A program made the translations under genes and the position numbers. Source: DATEMK01 sp035275625 (GTDB lineage: Bacteria > Bacteroidota > Bacteroidia > AKYH767-A > OLB10). Taken from it: a stretch of 10,933 nucleotides of DNA. The notes beneath the pieces are model-generated. The model was not told the origin of the DNA, searched no databases, and saw only the letters and a list, made by a program, of their open reading frames with translations. The DNA is taken from assembly GCA_035275625.1 (NCBI GenBank), contig DATEMK010000524.1:1-10933 (forward strand), written 5' to 3'. This document shows positions 6,678 to 10,933 of the stretch, piece by piece (position 1 is the stretch's first letter; the number at the start of each line of letters is the position of its first letter).

Positions 6678-7655
6678 TCAGGGTTTAGCAACCGTCCAAC
6701 CATTTGAAATTTTAAAACCTCTCAAAAATTCTTCCGCGAAAAGCTTTTTCTTTCCCTGCAATTGAAGCTCAAGAATTTTAATAAAGCCGTTTGTGCCTGC
6801 AATCTTTAAAAAAGTTTTGCCATCCGTTTCAATTTTTCCCGGGGAAAAAAGTATGGAAGAGATCTCCTTTTCACAATTAAATATTTTAACCAGGTATGTT
6901 TGCTGATCCGGTGAAATGATTTCGGTAAAAGCACCGGGATAAGGACTCAATCCCCGTATTTGATTGTGGATGACTTCCACATTTTGATTCCAGTTTATTT
7001 TGCCATCTTCTTTGAAAATTTTAGGAGCCGTTTTCAGCTGTTCGTTTTCTTCTGCCAATTCTGATTGCGGAACTTCTTTGAAATTATTTGCTTCAATTGC
7101 TTTCACAGTTTTCAATACCAGTTCTGCTCCAATTAATTTCAGTTTGTCATGTAATTCACCGGCAGTTTCATTTTCACGGATGGAAATTTTTTCACGAAAT
7201 AAAATATTTCCTGTATCCACTTCATGCTTCAGAAAAAATGTGGTGACTCCTGTTTCTTTTTCTCCGTTCATAATTGCCCTGTTGATGGGCGCTGCTCCGC
7301 GATATTGGGGCAGGAGGGAAGCATGCAAATTAAATGTTCCCAACCGCGGCATCTTCCACAACTCTTTTGGCATCATGCGAAAAGCAACTACAATAAATAA
7401 GTCAGCATTAAGATTTTTTATCTCACTTAAAAACTTTTCATCTTTCAATTTTCCAGGTTGAAATATTTTGAGGTTATGCTGATGCGCAAATTTTTTTACA
7501 GGAGATGGTGTCACTTGTAATCCTCTTCCTGAAGGCTGGTCGGGAGCTGTAACCACACCCGCTATTTCATAATTATTCTTCAAAAGAATTTCAAGTGACG
7601 GCACTGCAAATTCAGGCGTGCCGAGAAAAACTATTTTGAATTTATTTTCAGGCAT
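6678..7655 (-). CDS. fmt: Methionyl-tRNA formyltransferase
   Basis: Transfers a formyl group from 10-formyltetrahydrofolate to the amino group of methionine on initiator tRNA, in the cytoplasm, before translation initiation. At 325 residues it has the usual length. The N-terminal Rossmann-type domain begins IVFLGTPEFAVPSL (8-21), followed by the tRNA-contacting loop APDQPSGRG (37-45). The catalytic residues are Asn109 and His111 in FNLHASLLPQYRGAAPINRAI, and Asp147 in HEVDTGNILF, equivalent to Asn108, His110 and Asp146 of the E. coli enzyme by motif alignment. The C-terminal tRNA-binding domain (about 210-325) includes the NQIRGLSPYPGAF motif. No key residue is missing. Its ATG shares one base with the stop of the lipoprotein gene (TAATG), so the two are translationally coupled, and it is the last gene of the MATE-lipoprotein-fmt operon. 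The usual partner peptide deformylase gene (def) is not adjacent here. Confidence 0.97.
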   Translation of the reverse strand: MPENKFKIVFLGTPEFAVPSLEILLKNNYEIAGVVTAPDQPSGRGLQVTPSPVKKFAHQHNLKIFQPGKLKDEKFLSEIKNLNADLFIVVAFRMMPKELWKMPRLGTFNLHASLLPQYRGAAPINRAIMNGEKETGVTTFFLKHEVDTGNILFREKISIRENETAGELHDKLKLIGAELVLKTVKAIEANNFKEVPQSELAEENEQLKTAPKIFKEDGKINWNQNVEVIHNQIRGLSPYPGAFTEIISPDQQTYLVKIFNCEKEISSILFSPGKIETDGKTFLKIAGTNGFIKILELQLQGKKKLFAEEFLRGFKISNGWTVAKP

Positions 7656-7999
7656 TATTCTGTTTTTGCTTTTATGAAATCAATATAAACAGTTTTTCCT
7701 GCCATGCAAACTGTATTCTTATTGGTGACATGATATTTTATCATCACTTGCATTTTGTCTTTTTCAAACTCAGCAGGAAGATTTTCCGGCTGGAGTTTTT
7801 CTTTGTTTGTTAATTCAAGAAGAAACCTGCACCCGTCCACTTCGCTGTAGTCAATTACAGTTGCTTCAATTTGCTTTGAATCCTTTCGGGGAGAATCAGC
7901 AGGAGTGCTCTGCTGAACAGCCACAATGTTCTGTTTGCAGCCGGAACATGCTATCAGTATGGCAGAGATAAGCAGGATAAATTTAAATGATGAAACCAT
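7655..7999 (-). CDS. Small hypothetical lipoprotein (114 aa)
   Basis: Residues 1-17 are a hydrophobic export signal ending in the lipobox L-I-A-C, with Cys18 the likely lipidated residue; Cys21 is a second possibility. A Pro/Ser-rich linker (about 27-42) leads to a small beta-rich domain (about 43-112). That domain contains DGCRFLLEL (55-63), KLQPENLPAEF (68-78), VMIKY (85-89) and VCMAGKTVYIDFI (97-109). I recall similar small Bacteroidota lipoproteins with the same D-G-C, L-x-P-x-N-L and C-x-x-G pattern, but know no function for them. Cys57 and Cys98 could form a disulfide in the periplasm. It starts 2 nt after the MATE stop and ends 1 nt into the fmt start codon, so it is the middle gene of a tight operon; that placement alone does not imply a shared function. 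Confidence 0.82.
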   Translation of the reverse strand: MVSSFKFILLISAILIACSGCKQNIVAVQQSTPADSPRKDSKQIEATVIDYSEVDGCRFLLELTNKEKLQPENLPAEFEKDKMQVMIKYHVTNKNTVCMAGKTVYIDFIKAKTE

Positions 8000-8001
8000 A
8001 T

Positions 8002-9336
8002 TTACAATTTAATTTTTTTCCAGTGATTGCTTTTTAAGTAAATATAAGAAAATACACCCATCAGCAGCCAATACAGGATTTCAACCACCCATACCCATTC
8101 CACGCTTGCACCAATTACCTGTGCACAAACAAATACATATATAAGATAAATAAAAATATTTACGATCTCCATCAGCATGGCAACTTTAGTGTTTCCTGTT
8201 CCCGATACTCCGCTGAATAATACAAAGCTGGTGCAAAATAAAACCATTGCACCGCACACTATATAAAAGCTTCCGATGGAATCATGGATCAATACAGGGT
8301 CTGAGGTAGTAATACCCAGCATAACTGACGGGTAAATTGTATTGAATAAAATCATCACCGAAGTTGTGATTAAGCTGAGCGCACATATTTTTTTCAGCAG
8401 TGACAATACCTCCTCTTTTTTTTCCTGTCCGATGAGATTGCTGGTCATGCTGTTTGCAGCAGCAGCAAATCCCCACACGGGTGTCATCATGAGCATATAA
8501 GTGGTGCGCACCACATTGGAAATGGCAAGCGCGTGCTCCCCTAATTTTTCTATAAATACAAAAAGCAAAAACCAGGCGCCCATCGAAATCAAATGCTGCA
8601 GCATCACTGGAGCTGACAAATTCATCACACTTGAAAAAACCAGTGCTTCTGATTTTTTAAATTGAAATAATTCATACACCTTAAATTCCTTTTTGAAATA
8701 AGTATATACTAAAAGGTAAATAGCAGTAATGGTTTCTGCAATAGCTGAAGCCAGCCCCGCACCGCTGATGCCCATTGCCGGTAAGCCGAAATGACCGAAT
8801 ATTAAAGCATAAGCAAGCACCACATTAATTCCTGTCATGAGGAATGAACTGTAAGTAATGATGCGTGTGGCCGCAATGCCTGTATAAAAAGAACGAAACG
8901 AAACAGTGATCATAACCCCGATAATTCCCCAGCTGCGGTAAGAAATAAATTCATTGGCTGCAATTTTTACCTTTTCGGAATTAAGAATGGAATCAAATAT
9001 AAAAGGCGAGCCAAAGAGGAGGAATACTAAAAGCACCAGCGAGAAGAGGACCAGGATTAAAAGAGAATGATCATAAATAATTCCGATCTCTTTAATTTTC
9101 CCTTCGCCCGATTTACGGGCAATTAATATCTGCGCACCGATACCGATTCCAAAACCAAGCATGATGAGCACAAAATAAAAAACGCCCGCAATTCCTGAAG
9201 CGCCTAACTCCACTTCACCCACACGGGCAAGAAATGCAGTATCTGTTAATCCCAAAATAGTCTGGGCAAGACTTCCTAACATAATGGGATAGGAAATTTT
9301 CCAAATATCGCTGTATGTTGCTTTTACTTTTGTCAA
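8002..9336 (-). CDS. MATE-family efflux transporter
   Basis: A 444-residue inner-membrane protein with the two six-helix halves of the MATE fold (about 12 hydrophobic segments). Characteristic stretches are IWKISYPIMLGSLAQTILGLTDTAFLA at the first helix, GIGIGAQILIARKSGEG after helix 2, and in the second half FAAAANSMTSNLIGQ, which mirrors the first-half pattern. MATE proteins export cationic drugs, dyes or metabolites by exchange with H+ or Na+; the substrate and ion cannot be read from the sequence. The only in-frame start before the first helix is TTG (9336), because TGA lies three codons upstream. An ATG 13 nt upstream of the second codon is out of frame by one base; removing one T of the TTTT run would give a natural MKPLTKVKATY start. 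It is the first gene of the operon with the lipoprotein and fmt. Confidence 0.92.
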   Translation of the reverse strand: MTKVKATYSDIWKISYPIMLGSLAQTILGLTDTAFLARVGEVELGASGIAGVFYFVLIMLGFGIGIGAQILIARKSGEGKIKEIGIIYDHSLLILVLFSLVLLVFLLFGSPFIFDSILNSEKVKIAANEFISYRSWGIIGVMITVSFRSFYTGIAATRIITYSSFLMTGINVVLAYALIFGHFGLPAMGISGAGLASAIAETITAIYLLVYTYFKKEFKVYELFQFKKSEALVFSSVMNLSAPVMLQHLISMGAWFLLFVFIEKLGEHALAISNVVRTTYMLMMTPVWGFAAAANSMTSNLIGQEKKEEVLSLLKKICALSLITTSVMILFNTIYPSVMLGITTSDPVLIHDSIGSFYIVCGAMVLFCTSFVLFSGVSGTGNTKVAMLMEIVNIFIYLIYVFVCAQVIGASVEWVWVVEILYWLLMGVFSYIYLKSNHWKKIKL

Positions 9337-9359
9337 AAGGTTTCATTAAAAAAGGAGCG

Positions 9360-9367
9360 CAAAGTTG
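9360..9367 (-). promoter_or_regulatory. Candidate -7 promoter element for the MATE-lipoprotein-fmt operon
   Basis: On the minus strand CAACTTTG (9367-9360) differs from TAnnTTTG in one base and continues as CAACTTTGCGC, a common form of this element in Bacteroidota. A TTTA about 22 bp upstream could stand for the -33 TTTG. Transcription would begin 10-20 nt before the TTG start codon. Support is by motif and position only. Confidence 0.35.
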
Positions 9368-9528
9368 CGATAAATTCATCACCTGATTTTAAAGCTGAAT
9401 CGAAAAAAAATAAATAATCAGGAGAAATGAATTTTGAGCATTTAAAGATGAATTCAATGATTAGTATCTTATGGGAAAAGACTTCTGAGAGCTAAAGAAA
9501 GAAAGTTTTCATGGTGAATGAAGATATT

Positions 9529-10933
9529 TCAATGGCTCATCTGAACATTTTTTCTTTTCAATATTACAATATCTTCATTATTAAAGTGGATCAGCCATTC
9601 ACCCGAAATTAAAAGAGCGTCTGTTTTTGAATTAAATTCTTTCCTGCTGATAGGATAGGTGTTTTCTTTGAGAGAATAAACAATATATTCTGCGTCTTTT
9701 ATTATTGGAAATTGGTAAATATTATCCCTTAGAGCCAGGTGGGGAACAAATGGATATTGCGCGCTTACAATTGCAGTTTCGGGAATGTTGTTTAGCTGCT
9801 CATGAACAAGATCTGCATTATATTTTCCCTTGTAATGATCCGCTTTGTAAATTCTTATTCTGTCGGTATCCGTATTAATGAAAACAGTATGATCCATCAC
9901 TCTTATTGTTGAAATAAGGCATCCTGTTAAAACGACTATAGCAGTAATTTTCGCTCGTTTCATATTTTTAAATTCGTTGAGAACAGAAAAAGCGCCAATC
10001 GTCAAAATGGGAATAAATTCAATGGAATACTGACCATTTATGCCCCACATAGAAATATTATTATTAAATAGTTTTTGAAAATAAATGGGAATCAGCATTA
10101 TCAAATAATAGGGTTTGAAGAATAACATGTAAAGACCTGAAAACAGAACAAGCAGATGCATTTCTGCTTTCACATAATTTCCAGCGGGATTATTTGTGTG
10201 ATTTACAAATAATGTTTTTATAGTTTCAGACGGGTGAATGATTAAATATTTCAATGCTTCAGAAGGACTGTTGCCGATATGTGAATAATTAAAATGAGGA
10301 TATATTCCGTTTCTTGACAATCCGGGCATTATTACCTCAACCACAAAAATGAAATACATCACAGTTATTGAAAAGAAAATGAATAAATAACGAATGGAAA
10401 TTTTATCTTTTCTGAATTCAAACAATAAGCCAAGGCAAATAAATGCTATCCATAAGGAGATATTCTCTTTGGATATTAAAATAAATACAAATGCTATAGA
10501 AGAGGCTGCATATTTTTTTTGTTTAAAAAAATAAAAAAACCAGGGAACAATCATTGCAGCAACCACGTTGCTGTGGTAGTCAAAGGCTAAAGCAGTATAA
10601 ATTCCATAAAACAAATAAAAGTAAACAGTTGCATACAGGGCAAGTTTATTATTAACAACGGTGAAATATTTGTAAATCCCAATTCCTCCTGCAAGAACAG
10701 AAATTACCTGGACGATCAAAAGTGTGTATGTTTTAAAAACCAAACACAACGGGGAGAAAATCATCAGATACAAATCAAAATGATCAGCGAGTAAATTTTC
10801 AGCGTTTTCCTTAAAGACGCAACTGTCATTCCATTGAAAGTGGATGTAATCATACAACGCATTAGTATAAACTCCTAAATCCAATGCGTATGTTTTAAAA
10901 TAATAATGATTAAGCAGTGACAGGATGGAATAA
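9529..10933 (-). CDS. DUF2079 multi-pass membrane protein, 5' end outside the window
   Basis: A predicted polytopic inner-membrane protein of the DUF2079 family. The family belongs by fold to the large group of integral membrane proteins resembling GT-C glycosyltransferases; no reaction is established. Recognisable stretches are KTYALDLGVYTNALYD near the beginning, LLADHFDLYLMIFSPL in the first periplasmic loop, ALAFDYHSNVVAAM, LISKENISLWIAFICLGLLF and YSIEFIPILTIGAF. Eight or more hydrophobic segments precede a soluble C-terminal tail of about 125 residues. A TTG at 10884 could be taken as the start, but the frame stays open from there to the window edge and codes for SLLNHYYFKTYA, which continues the family's conserved N-terminus. 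The gene therefore begins beyond 10933 and the first membrane segment is missing here. It ends 192 bp before the MATE start and is probably a separate transcription unit. Confidence 0.83.
   Translation of the reverse strand, partial: YSILSLLNHYYFKTYALDLGVYTNALYDYIHFQWNDSCVFKENAENLLADHFDLYLMIFSPLCLVFKTYTLLIVQVISVLAGGIGIYKYFTVVNNKLALYATVYFYLFYGIYTALAFDYHSNVVAAMIVPWFFYFFKQKKYAASSIAFVFILISKENISLWIAFICLGLLFEFRKDKISIRYLFIFFSITVMYFIFVVEVIMPGLSRNGIYPHFNYSHIGNSPSEALKYLIIHPSETIKTLFVNHTNNPAGNYVKAEMHLLVLFSGLYMLFFKPYYLIMLIPIYFQKLFNNNISMWGINGQYSIEFIPILTIGAFSVLNEFKNMKRAKITAIVVLTGCLISTIRVMDHTVFINTDTDRIRIYKADHYKGKYNADLVHEQLNNIPETAIVSAQYPFVPHLALRDNIYQFPIIKDAEYIVYSLKENTYPISRKEFNSKTDALLISGEWLIHFNNEDIVILKRKNVQMSH

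Noticed and set aside
7000..7461. A 153-codon plus-strand open frame.
   Set aside because: It is fully antisense to fmt, which has all catalytic motifs; the plus frame shows no family resemblance.
9358..9370. CGCAA-AG-TTGCG inverted repeat upstream of the MATE gene as an operator or hairpin.
   Set aside because: A five-base arm with a 2-nt spacer is too short, and it is better explained by the CAACTTTGCG promoter element it overlaps.
9337..9528. The 192-bp space between the MATE and DUF2079 genes, examined for a small RNA, tRNA or small gene.
   Set aside because: No tRNA-like arms, no strong hairpin with a T-run and no convincing short coding frame were found.

Overview
The window comes from a member of the Bacteroidota. 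The clearest marker is a 1,266-residue secreted protein on the minus strand. It ends in the type B sorting domain of the type IX secretion system (gliding-motility-associated C-terminal family), which is confined to this phylum. Other signs agree: AT-rich DNA, A-rich leaders without Shine-Dalgarno sequences, TAnnTTTG-like promoter elements, and several products that look like Bacteroidota versions of their families. The genus cannot be fixed from the sequence.

Layout, left to right. A small basic hypothetical protein (77-382, +) is followed at once by a hairpin and T-run that look like its terminator. Next is a minus-strand pair: a zinc-site-less, CobB/SIRT5-like sirtuin (1166-1864) and a DUF5698/DUF2179 (UPF0316) membrane protein (518-1120). 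Divergent to the sirtuin is a toxin-antitoxin locus in decay: an intact antitoxin of the putative addiction module family (2004-2222) overlaps by 4 nt a ParE/RelE-type toxin reading frame (2219-2457). That toxin frame carries a stop codon, a frameshift and a lost 3' end. It abuts the stop codon of the giant secreted protein (2458-6258, -), which has a signal peptide, a seven-unit tryptophan-anchored repeat region (likely a beta-propeller), about eight Ig/PKD-like modules and the sorting domain.

A 419-bp gene-free stretch (6259-6677) precedes a tight minus-strand operon: MATE transporter (8002-9336), small lipoprotein (7655-7999) and methionyl-tRNA formyltransferase fmt (6678-7655). The gaps are 2 nt and a 1-nt TAATG overlap. 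The window ends inside a DUF2079 multi-pass membrane protein (9529 to beyond 10933, -), whose true start lies outside.

Most of this is ordinary chromosome. I see no RNA genes, CRISPR array, insertion sequence or integrase, and no evidence for a new multi-gene system. The points most worth a second look are the decaying toxin with an intact antitoxin and its sharp junction with the secreted-protein gene, the sirtuin without zinc cysteines, a 22-bp perfect palindrome in the sirtuin/antitoxin divergent region, and the predicted propeller-plus-Ig architecture of the secreted protein.
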